Assembly (NCBI GenBank): GCA_018883305.1
Contig: VEQI01000126.1
Coordinates: forward strand, 1 to 8,489
Length of the DNA stretch: 8,489 nt
Origin: Limnohabitans sp.
Lineage (GTDB): Bacteria; Pseudomonadota; Gammaproteobacteria; Burkholderiales; Burkholderiaceae_C
Reading direction: 5' to 3'
Positions 1 through 6,056 of the stretch are shown one piece after another. A model generated the notes under the pieces. The model worked only from the letters and a program-made list of their open reading frames with translations. It was not told the origin of the DNA and made no database searches. Made by a program: the position numbers and the translations under genes. Each line of letters starts with the position of its first letter. Within the stretch, counting starts at the first letter, position 1.

Positions 1-1
1 C

Positions 2-1369
2 ACCGCCAGCGTGTTCTTTGACAAGCGCCTGTGGCGGGCGGACATCGCTGGCTCGTTGGCGCATGCCGGCATGCTGGCCAAGCAAGGCATCATCCATGCC
101 GATGACCTGGCGGCCATCCAGCGCGGCATGGCGCAAATCCAGGCCGACATCGAAGCCGGCCGCTTTGAATGGAAGCTGGAGCTGGAAGACGTACACCTCA
201 ACATCGAGGCTCGCCTCACCCAGCTGGTGGGCGACGCCGGCAAGCGGCTGCACACCGGCCGCAGCCGCAATGACCAGGTGGCCACTGATGTGCGCCTGTG
301 GCTGCGCGACGAAATCGACCAGATCATCACCTTGCTGACGGAACTCCAACGTGCCCTCCTCAGCGTGGCGGAAAAGAACATCGAGGTCATCCTGCCAGGC
401 TTCACCCATTTGCAAGTCGCCCAACCCGTGAGCTTTGCGCATCACTTGCTGGCTTACATCGAGATGTTTGCGCGCGATGTGGAGCGCATGCAGGACGTGC
501 GTCGTCGCACCAATCGTCTGCCGTTGGGATCTGCCGCGTTGGCAGGCACCACGTATCCATTGGACCGCGAGCAAGTAGCCTTGACGCTGGGCATGGTCGA
601 CGAGCAAGGCCGTGCCGTCGTGTGCCAAAACAGCCTGGATGCGGTGAGCGATCGTGACTTCGCCATCGAGTTCACCGCTGCCGCCAGTCTGTGCATGGTC
701 CATATCAGCCGTCTGAGCGAAGAGCTCATTCTCTGGATGAGCCAGAACTTCGGCTTCATCCGCGTTGCCGACCGCTTCACCACCGGCAGTTCCATCATGC
801 CGCAGAAGAAAAACCCCGACGTGCCCGAACTGGCTCGCGGCAAGACGGGGCGGGTGGTCGGTCATTTGATGGGCCTGATCACCCTCATGAAGGGGCAACC
901 CCTGGCTTACAACAAGGACAACCAGGAAGACAAAGAGCCGCTGTTTGACACCGTCGACACGCTGCGCGACACCTTGCGCATCTTCAGCGAGATGATTGGC
1001 GGCGAAGTGAATCCTGCCACGGGGCAGAAGGAAGGCGGCCTGCAGGTGAATCCGCCCGCCATGGAAGCGGCGGCACAAAAAGGTTATGCCACCGCCACCG
1101 ACCTGGCCGACTACCTGGTCAAAAAAGGGTTGCCCTTCCGTGACGCGCACGAGACCGTGGCGCATGCGGTCAAGGCGGCCAGCAGCCACCAGTGCGACCT
1201 CTCCGAATTGCCGCTCACCGTTCTGCAAGGCTTTCACCCCTCCATCGAACAGGACGTCTATCATGTGCTCAGCTTGCGCGGCTCTCTGGAGGCTCGCAAT
1301 ACGCTGGGGGGAACGGCACCCGTGCAGGTACAGGCGCAAATCGAGCGTCATCATCAGCGTCTGAAGTAA
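2..1369 (+). CDS. argH: Argininosuccinate lyase, 5' end cut by window
   Basis: Cytosolic lyase that splits argininosuccinate into arginine and fumarate, the last step of arginine biosynthesis. The reading frame is open from base 2 (T-A-S-V-F-F-D-K-R-L-W), so the GTG at 11 is an internal valine and the true start lies upstream of the window; only a few dozen N-terminal residues are missing. Visible family motifs are TGRSRNDQVATD in the substrate-binding region, GFTHLQVAQP with the conserved histidine at 407-409, and the fumarase/aspartase-superfamily signature GSSIMPQKKNPD at 785-820, whose second serine (791-793) corresponds to the catalytic serine of the mobile loop. The C-terminus is complete, ending with the usual SLEARNTLGGTAP block and stop TAA. 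No downstream arginine genes follow; the next gene is unrelated and 91 nt away. Identification is firm from motif content and length. Confidence 0.97.
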   Translation, partial: TASVFFDKRLWRADIAGSLAHAGMLAKQGIIHADDLAAIQRGMAQIQADIEAGRFEWKLELEDVHLNIEARLTQLVGDAGKRLHTGRSRNDQVATDVRLWLRDEIDQIITLLTELQRALLSVAEKNIEVILPGFTHLQVAQPVSFAHHLLAYIEMFARDVERMQDVRRRTNRLPLGSAALAGTTYPLDREQVALTLGMVDEQGRAVVCQNSLDAVSDRDFAIEFTAAASLCMVHISRLSEELILWMSQNFGFIRVADRFTTGSSIMPQKKNPDVPELARGKTGRVVGHLMGLITLMKGQPLAYNKDNQEDKEPLFDTVDTLRDTLRIFSEMIGGEVNPATGQKEGGLQVNPPAMEAAAQKGYATATDLADYLVKKGLPFRDAHETVAHAVKAASSHQCDLSELPLTVLQGFHPSIEQDVYHVLSLRGSLEARNTLGGTAPVQVQAQIERHHQRLK

Positions 1370-1399
1370 TTTGTCACGCTTGCTGTCCCGGCTTTCACA

Positions 1400-1419
1400 G
1401 CCACCCGTGGTTGGGTGGC
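1400..1419 (+). terminator. Possible hairpin after argH
   Basis: A perfect 7-bp inverted repeat, GCCACCC (1400-1406) and GGGTGGC (1413-1419) with a 6-nt loop, lies 30 nt after the argH stop. There is no immediate T-run (GCTAGG follows), so it is not a textbook Rho-independent terminator. It could slow or end argH transcription, or be a chance GC-rich repeat. Confidence 0.3.
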
Positions 1420-1460
1420 GCTAGGATGCGCAGGCTTTATTCGCACACTGCGAGGAACTC

Positions 1461-2618
1461 ATGACCGTTATCACCACTATCGAAGATCTGCGTGTTCTGG
1501 CCCAGCGGCGCGTGCCGCGCATGTTCTATGACTACGCCGACTCCGGCAGCTGGACCGAGAGCACCTATCGCGCCAACGAGTCGGATTTCCAGAAAATCAA
1601 GTTACGTCAGCGCGTGGCGGTCAACATGGAGGGGCGCAGCACGGCCACCACCATGATCGGACAGAACGTGGCCATGCCTGTGGCCATTGCGCCCACAGGA
1701 CTGACGGGCATGCAGCATGCGGACGGCGAGATTCTGGCCGCACGTGCCGCCAAGGCGTTCGGCATTCCGTTCACGCTCTCCACCATGAGCATTTGCTCCA
1801 TCGAAGACGTGGCCGAAGGCACCGGAGGTCACCCGTTCTGGTTCCAGCTGTACGTGATGCGCGATCGCGACTTCATTGGCCGCCTGATCGACCGCGCCAA
1901 GGCAGCGGGCTGCTCGGCCCTGGTGATCACACTCGACCTGCAAATCCTGGGGCAGCGTCACAAGGACCTGAAGAACGGCTTGTCAGCACCCCCGAAGCTC
2001 ACCCTCCCCAACATCATCAACATGATGACCAAGCCGCGCTGGTGCCTGGGCATGCTGGGCACGAAGCGACGCGAGTTTGGCAACATCGTGGGCCACGTCA
2101 AAGGCGTGGAAAACATGAGTTCACTGTCCTCCTGGACCGCGCAGCAATTCGACCCGCGGCTGAACTGGGGCGATGTGGAGTGGATCAAGAACCGCTGGGG
2201 CGGCAAGATCATCCTCAAAGGTATTCAGGACGTGGAAGACGCCAAGCTGGCCGTGGCCAGCGGGGCCGATGCGCTCATCGTCTCCAACCACGGCGGCCGT
2301 CAGCTCGATGGTGCCGAGTCCAGCATCAACGCCCTGCCGGCCATTGTGGACGCGGTGGGCAGCCAGATTGAAGTGCACATGGACGGCGGCATTCGCAGCG
2401 GCCAAGACGTGCTCAAGGCCGTGGCCCTGGGCGCCAAAGGCACCTACATCGGCCGCTCCATGCTGTACGGCCTGGGCGCCATGGGTGAGGCTGGCGTCAG
2501 CAAGGCCTTGCAGATCATTCACAACGAATTGGACTTGACCATGGCGTTCTGTGGTCACACACAGATCAGAAACGTGGACAAAAGCATTTTGTTGCCGGGC
2601 ACGTTCCCGACGGCATAA
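1461..2618 (+). CDS. lldD: FMN-dependent alpha-hydroxy acid / L-lactate dehydrogenase
   Basis: A 385-residue member of the FMN-dependent alpha-hydroxy acid dehydrogenase family (LldD, glycolate oxidase, flavocytochrome b2 core). The family oxidises L-2-hydroxy acids to 2-keto acids; bacterial LldD passes electrons to the respiratory chain. The whole chain is one TIM-barrel domain. Visible residues are the FYDYADSG start (Tyr25), QLY (Tyr131), Arg166 in GQRHKD, Lys253 in ILKG, the catalytic signature SNHGGRQLDG with base His277 and Arg280, and the FMN-phosphate loops DGGIRSG (308-314) and GR (331-332). Length is close to E. coli LldD (396). The start is supported by GAGGA at 1452-1456 before the ATG. 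No permease or lldR-type regulator adjoins it, so the substrate is inferred: L-lactate is likely, but glycolate or another 2-hydroxy acid is possible. Confidence 0.9.
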   Translation: MTVITTIEDLRVLAQRRVPRMFYDYADSGSWTESTYRANESDFQKIKLRQRVAVNMEGRSTATTMIGQNVAMPVAIAPTGLTGMQHADGEILAARAAKAFGIPFTLSTMSICSIEDVAEGTGGHPFWFQLYVMRDRDFIGRLIDRAKAAGCSALVITLDLQILGQRHKDLKNGLSAPPKLTLPNIINMMTKPRWCLGMLGTKRREFGNIVGHVKGVENMSSLSSWTAQQFDPRLNWGDVEWIKNRWGGKIILKGIQDVEDAKLAVASGADALIVSNHGGRQLDGAESSINALPAIVDAVGSQIEVHMDGGIRSGQDVLKAVALGAKGTYIGRSMLYGLGAMGEAGVSKALQIIHNELDLTMAFCGHTQIRNVDKSILLPGTFPTA

Positions 2619-2637
2619 AGCGCTCACATTCATGACG

Positions 2638-2660
2638 TGGTTGTCACTTCAACCAGTGAC
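2638..2660. other. Two overlapping, mutually exclusive small hairpins
   Basis: Between lldD and dinB, TGGTTG (2638-2643) can pair with CAACCA (2650-2655), and GTCACT (2643-2648) can pair with AGTGAC (2655-2660). Each stem is 6 bp with a 6-nt loop, and each uses the other's loop, so only one can form at a time. There is no T-run. It could be a weak terminator or a chance arrangement. Confidence 0.25.
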
Positions 2661-2707
2661 GCTGCGCAAAGCCCAGGCGTGTCACACCTTCACCACACCA
2701 GGAAGAC

Positions 2708-3979
2708 GTGACCTCGCCCGCACCCATTCGCCGCATTGCCCATCTGGACATGGACGCCTTTTATGCGTCCTGCGAACTCATGCGCTACCCGCAGCTCAAA
2801 GGCCTGCCCGTGGTGATTGGTGGCGGACGGCGGCGCGAGGACGATCTGCTGGGCAAGCTGCAGGTGGCCTATCCGGATGCCGAGTGGACCGAAGAGAATT
2901 TTCAGGAGCGCCTGGCCCACATCCCGCTCGACTTTTTCCCACGCCTGTCGGGCTACACCGGGCGCGGCGTCATCACCACCGCCACCTACCCGGCGCGGCA
3001 ATTCGGCATCGGCTCGGCCATGGGCCTCATGAAAGCCGCCAAGCTATGCCCGGATGCGATCCTGCTGCCGGTGGACTTTGAACGCTACCGACATTTCTCG
3101 CGCAGCTTCAAGGCCGTCATCACCGAGATCGCACCCTTGATGGAAGATCGGGGCGTGGACGAGGTTTACATCGACTTCACCCACGTGCCCGGTGGCCAGC
3201 GTGAAGGCGGGCGAGTGCTGGCGCGACTCATCCAGAAAAGCATTTTTGACGCGACGGGCCTGACCTGCTCGATCGGGGTGGCGCCCAACAAGCTGATCGC
3301 CAAGATGGCCAGCGAGTTCAACAAACCCAATGGCATCTCGATCGTGCACGAGGCCGATTTGCAAACCCTCATCTGGCCTCTGCCATGCCGAAAGATCAAC
3401 GGCATCGGGCCCAAGGCCGACGAGAAGCTCAAGGCCCAGGGCATCGAATCGATTGGGCAGCTGGCCGCGCGCGACAAGGAGTGGCTGATGCAGCACTTCG
3501 GCAAGAGCTACGGCGCCTGGCTGTTTGATGCCGCCTGGGGGCGTGACGAGCGCCCGGTGGTGACCGAGAGCGAGCCCGTGAGCATGAGCCGCGAAACCAC
3601 TTTCGAACGTGATCTGCACGCGGTGCGTGACCGCGAGGAGCTGGGCACCATCTTCACCCGCCTGTGCCAACAGGTGGCAGCCGACCTGCAACGCAAAGGC
3701 TACGAAGGCCGCACCATCGGCATCAAGATCCGTTACGACAACTTCCAGGCCGTCACCCGCGACCAGAGCCTGGACGATTACGTGGCCGATGCCCAGCGCA
3801 TCCGGCAAACCGCCGGCCAATGCCTCAAGCGCGTGGACCTGACGCGGCGTATCCGCCTGCTGGGCGTGCGCGTAGGCTCGCTCGTCAAGGCCGGAACACA
3901 ACCGCCATCGGCCAACCGCCACATTGCCGCAGAGGAGCCCCCCCATGAACAAACCCAGCTGCTTTTCCCTGACGACTGA
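2708..3979 (+). CDS. dinB: DNA polymerase IV (Y-family translesion polymerase)
   Basis: Error-prone Y-family polymerase for translesion synthesis past damaged bases; 423 residues against 351 in E. coli DinB. The palm motif HLDMDAFYASCE gives metal ligand Asp14 and steric-gate Tyr19; RGVDEVYID gives Asp151 and Glu152. The fingers signature RGVITTATYPAR is at 86-97, SIGVAPNKLIAKMAS and NKPNG follow, and a helix-hairpin-helix segment (KINGIGPKADEKL) precedes the little-finger domain. The last residues, QTQLLFPDD, fit a beta-clamp binding motif (Q415-F420 or QLLF 417-420). Residues about 43-85 are an insertion between the VVIGGG strand and the fingers motif that E. coli Pol IV lacks. The start is GTG, with AGGAAG at 2700-2705 as a close ribosome binding site. 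I see no LexA-type operator upstream. The 3' end overlaps the crotonase stub by 35 nt. Confidence 0.95.
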   Translation: MTSPAPIRRIAHLDMDAFYASCELMRYPQLKGLPVVIGGGRRREDDLLGKLQVAYPDAEWTEENFQERLAHIPLDFFPRLSGYTGRGVITTATYPARQFGIGSAMGLMKAAKLCPDAILLPVDFERYRHFSRSFKAVITEIAPLMEDRGVDEVYIDFTHVPGGQREGGRVLARLIQKSIFDATGLTCSIGVAPNKLIAKMASEFNKPNGISIVHEADLQTLIWPLPCRKINGIGPKADEKLKAQGIESIGQLAARDKEWLMQHFGKSYGAWLFDAAWGRDERPVVTESEPVSMSRETTFERDLHAVRDREELGTIFTRLCQQVAADLQRKGYEGRTIGIKIRYDNFQAVTRDQSLDDYVADAQRIRQTAGQCLKRVDLTRRIRLLGVRVGSLVKAGTQPPSANRHIAAEEPPHEQTQLLFPDD

Positions 3980-4055
3980 CCACCAAGTGGCCCACCTGGT
4001 GCTCAGCCGCCCCGAGGCGATGAACACCATCAAGGGCTTTCGCGAGTTGGGCTGA
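3945..4055 (+). pseudogene. Truncated enoyl-CoA hydratase (crotonase) N-terminal stub
   Basis: ATG at 3945, preceded by a strong GAGGAG site (3932-3937, 7-nt spacing) inside the dinB 3' end, opens a 36-residue frame beginning MNKPSCFSLTTDHQVAHLVL and followed by SRPEAMNTIKGFREL, then TGA. The pattern (short beta strand, D-x-x-V-A-H-L-V-L-S-R-P-E-A-M-N-T) is the classic N-terminal edge of the crotonase/enoyl-CoA hydratase fold, which normally runs about 255-300 residues. Nothing further of the family (oxyanion-hole or G-F-A-G-G blocks) is visible downstream. I infer that a dinB-crotonase gene pair was truncated by deletion or insertion. The start signals survive, so a 36-residue peptide may still be translated but could not be an active enzyme. 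Identification rests on a short stretch. Confidence 0.6.
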
Positions 4056-4157
4056 ACATTCCACGTGGTGGGCTGATCGTGTCCATCGGTGGCCTTTTGC
4101 AAACCTAAAGGACCCTGCCCGTCTGGGGTTGCCTATGGGGTCGAGCCTTGTTACACG

Positions 4158-4203
4158 TTGGTGCCTTGAGCATTCACGGAATATGTATTAACATTGTTGC
4201 AAC
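4158..4203 (+). promoter_or_regulatory. Probable promoter/operator of the toxin-antitoxin pair
   Basis: This stretch is clearly more AT-rich than its surroundings. TTGGTG (4158-4163) and TATGTA (4182-4187) are separated by 18 bp and could be the -35 and -10 of a sigma-70 promoter. A perfect 8-bp palindrome GTTGCAAC (4196-4203) and an ATGT-ATTA-ACAT inverted repeat (4183-4194) overlap or follow the -10. Toxin-antitoxin pairs are usually autoregulated by antitoxin binding to such repeats, so these are candidate operators. Assignment is by eye. Confidence 0.4.
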
Positions 4204-4215
4204 TGGAGGAATAAC

Positions 4216-4470
4216 ATGGAAATTGCCATTCGAAACATCGGCAACAGCAAAGGCGTGGTCTTGCCCAAGCCCTTGCTGGCCCAGGTCGGGCTGGACGATC
4301 AGGCCACAGCCATCATCGAGGTAGAGAACGGCTCCATCGTCTTGCGCAAGCCCGCCAAGGCAGCTCGTGCCGGTTGGGCAGAGGCTGCTGCGGCTGTTTC
4401 TGCCAAAGGCGGCGATGCGCTGTTGATGGGTGAGTTCGGCAACCTGGAAGACGAGGAGTTGGGCTGGTGA
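4216..4470 (+). CDS. MazE/AbrB-type antitoxin
   Basis: An 84-residue protein with an N-terminal AbrB/SpoVT/MazE-type swapped-hairpin DNA-binding domain (about residues 1-48): MEIAIRNIGNSKGVVLPKPLL, then a strand ending IIEVENGSIVLRKP. The C-terminal 30 residues are Ala/Gly-rich and end acidic (GNLEDEELGW), typical of the flexible segment that wraps and neutralises a MazF-type toxin. The start is well supported by GGAGGA at 4205-4210, 5 nt before ATG. Its stop overlaps the toxin start by 4 nt (GTGA, 4467-4470), implying translational coupling, with antitoxin made first as usual. By family behaviour it should bind the toxin, and with it repress the shared promoter; the palindromes just upstream are candidate sites. 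It lies in an interval bounded by gene remnants, consistent with horizontal acquisition. Confidence 0.9.
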   Translation: MEIAIRNIGNSKGVVLPKPLLAQVGLDDQATAIIEVENGSIVLRKPAKAARAGWAEAAAAVSAKGGDALLMGEFGNLEDEELGW

Positions 4471-4784
4471 AGCGCGGCGACATTTGGTTGGTGAACCTGG
4501 ACCCGACCGTGGGCAGCGAGATCAAGAAGTCGCGTCCCTGCGTTGTGGTGTCCCCGGCAGAATTGAATGACCACTTGCGCACCGTGATGGTGGCGCCCAT
4601 GACATCCAAGGGCTTTGCAGCGCCGTTTCGGGTGCCTGTCACCCATGCTGGAACCAAGGTCCTGATCGTGCTGGATCAGCTTCGGACGGTTGACAAGGTG
4701 CGCCTGGTCAAACGGCTGGGCGCTGTGTCCGCCAAGACATTGACTGCCGCACTGACCACGCTACAAGAAGTCTTCGCGGAGTAG
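4467..4784 (+). CDS. MazF/PemK-type mRNA endoribonuclease toxin
   Basis: A 105-residue toxin of the MazF/PemK/ChpB family, ribosome-independent endoribonucleases that cut mRNA at short sequence motifs and arrest growth when the antitoxin is lost. Family features visible are the start KRGDIWLVNLDPTVGSEI, the SRP motif with Arg23-Pro24, PMTSK with Thr46, and the late VLDQLRTVDKVRL block. Arg23 and Thr46 are 23 residues apart, the same spacing as catalytic Arg25 and Thr48 of Bacillus MazF, so the active site appears intact. The start is GTG, within the GTGA overlap with the antitoxin stop; GAGGAG (4453-4458) inside the antitoxin gene is its ribosome binding site. Length is normal and no frameshift is seen. 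The cleavage sequence cannot be predicted from this. Confidence 0.93.
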   Translation: MKRGDIWLVNLDPTVGSEIKKSRPCVVVSPAELNDHLRTVMVAPMTSKGFAAPFRVPVTHAGTKVLIVLDQLRTVDKVRLVKRLGAVSAKTLTAALTTLQEVFAE

Positions 4785-4808
4785 AAGGAAAAGCCCCCGC
4801 GCCAGCCA

Positions 4809-5210
4809 TCAGGTCGGCGTCACAAACACCGGCGCAATCCCACCCCCATCGCTGAGGAAGTTGGTGGTCTGGTCGACGTACAGGCGGGCGGCAAATAGCT
4901 GCACCTCGCCGTTGTAGGCGTAGGCGCGCACATCGGCCTTGATCGTCTAGCGTTCGTCGCCCACCATCACCATCCGCTGGCAGGGCGGGATCAGGGTCTG
5001 GGCCACACAGGGCAAGCTGCTGATTTGCTCCCAAGTCTTGTGGGTGAGCTTGTCGCCCAGGTACGCGGCTTTGGAGCCATAGCCGGCCAGCGGCTTGAAG
5101 AAATAGCGCTTACGCTTGGCCCACAGCTGGTCGGCGTTGCCCGGTGTGAGCAGCTGCGTCTGAGGCACCAGCTTGGCCAGAACCTGGCCCAGAGCGGCGT
5201 GGGCTGGCGC
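4809..5210 (-). pseudogene. C-terminal remnant of an ATP-grasp-like protein, amber-interrupted
   Basis: Reading leftwards from the queF stop, one frame stays protein-like for about 130 codons to a TGA at 4809-4811, broken only by an in-frame TAG at 4947-4949. The upstream part contains RKRYFFKPLAGYGSKAAYLG followed by DKLTHKTWEQI and VAQTLIPPCQRMVMVGDER. After TAG the same frame continues TIKADVRAYAYNGEVQLFAA, then RLYVDQTTNFLSDGGGIAPVF. Lysine plus a glycine-rich loop, then an acidic-basic block near the C-terminus, resembles the nucleotide-binding half of ATP-grasp-like proteins; that family call is tentative. The N-terminal half is missing, because queF occupies the upstream sequence, and no good ribosome site precedes the only early start (GTG at 5168). 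This fills the otherwise gene-free 426 nt between the toxin gene and queF. I judge it a 5'-truncated, nonsense-mutated pseudogene. Confidence 0.7.
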
Positions 5211-6056
5211 TTACTGGCGTGCTGTGCGGACGTTCGATGGCACGGTCCCCGGGGCGCTGGTGCGCCAGGGATTGATATCCAGCCCCCCCCGACGCGTGTA
5301 GCGCGCGTACACCATCAGCTGCGACGGACGGCATTGTCGCCAGATGTCCATGAAGATGCGCTCCACACAATGCTCATGAAATTCGTTGTGGTTGCGAAAA
5401 CTCACGATGTACTGCAACAAACCGGCTTGATCGATCTGAGGGCCGCTGTAACGAATTTGCACGCTGCCCCAATCGGGTTGTCCGGTCACCAGGCAATTGC
5501 TCTTGAGCAACTGACTGGTCAGGGTTTCAGTCACCGGCTGCTCGTCAAATTGCGCGGTCAGCAACTCGGGCGCCGGCTGGTAGTGACTGCACTCGATGTC
5601 GAGCCGATCCAGGCTCAACCCCTCCAGCTCCTGCACCGGCTCCCTGTCGAAGTCATCCGGCTGCACAAGTTGCACGCCCGCAACGCCTTGCCGACCTGAA
5701 CCCTGCCACAGTGCTGCGGACAAATCGGTACGCAAGCGAGCCAGCACCTCCTCGGGCCCGGACAGACGCGAATTGGAAAAACTGCCCAGATACAGCTTCA
5801 GGGACTTGCTCTCGATGATGTTGGGCGAATCGGCGGGCACCACCAAGCGTGCCAGCGCCACCTGCGGTTTGCCTTTGGCATTGAGCCAGCTGAGCTCATA
5901 GGCGGTCCACAAATCCGCGCCCATGAACAGCGGTTGCTCGCCCACGCCTATCATCGCCCGCTGGGTGGCGCGCGGCATGGGGAACAACACCTCGGGGGCG
6001 TACTCGGTGGGGTAGCTGGCGCTCTTGCCCAGCGGTGACAAGTCAGGTGTGCTCAT
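5211..6056 (-). CDS. queF: NADPH-dependent 7-cyano-7-deazaguanine (preQ0) reductase
   Basis: Reduces the nitrile of preQ0 to the amine preQ1 with NADPH, a cytosolic step in making the tRNA wobble base queuosine. The 281 residues match the long, two-T-fold-domain E. coli type (282 residues). Visible: ESKSLKLYLGSFSNSR (82-97) with the substrate-binding motif, nucleophile Cys188 in LLKSNCLVTGQPDWG, general acid Asp195, and FHEHCVERI with His227-Glu228. The C-terminus RRGGLDINPW...VRTARQ is typical and complete. The ATG start sits 14 nt inside the 3' end of the hydrolase gene and has no strong ribosome site, suggesting translational coupling. The GGLDIN codons contain a run of eight G (5283-5290). 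Other queuosine genes are not adjacent. Confidence 0.96.
   Translation of the reverse strand: MSTPDLSPLGKSASYPTEYAPEVLFPMPRATQRAMIGVGEQPLFMGADLWTAYELSWLNAKGKPQVALARLVVPADSPNIIESKSLKLYLGSFSNSRLSGPEEVLARLRTDLSAALWQGSGRQGVAGVQLVQPDDFDREPVQELEGLSLDRLDIECSHYQPAPELLTAQFDEQPVTETLTSQLLKSNCLVTGQPDWGSVQIRYSGPQIDQAGLLQYIVSFRNHNEFHEHCVERIFMDIWRQCRPSQLMVYARYTRRGGLDINPWRTSAPGTVPSNVRTARQ

Noticed and set aside
1371..1460. Sigma-70 promoter before lldD (TTGTCA at 1371-1376)
   Set aside because: No acceptable -10 element at 16-18 bp spacing; the downstream TTTATT-like stretch lies too close to the ribosome site.
2619..2707. Search for a LexA (SOS) operator upstream of dinB
   Set aside because: No CTGT-N8-ACAG type match is present; GTGTCACACC is not a LexA box. 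SOS control cannot be claimed from this window.
3044..4102. Long minus-strand open frame (352 codons) opposite dinB
   Set aside because: Antisense to a clearly conserved polymerase, with no recognisable motif; a by-product of high GC content.
4947..4949. TAG read as a recoded codon (pyrrolysine or programmed readthrough)
   Set aside because: The gene also lacks its N-terminal half and start signals; simple pseudogenisation is the better explanation, and no pyrrolysine machinery is expected in this kind of bacterium.
3945..5210. Insertion sequence or transposon carrying the toxin pair
   Set aside because: No transposase frame, terminal inverted repeats or target-site duplication could be recognised around the pair.
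5025..5699. Plus-strand open frame (224 codons) opposite queF and the ATP-grasp-like remnant
   Set aside because: Overlaps conserved queF codons on the other strand and has no domain or ribosome site.
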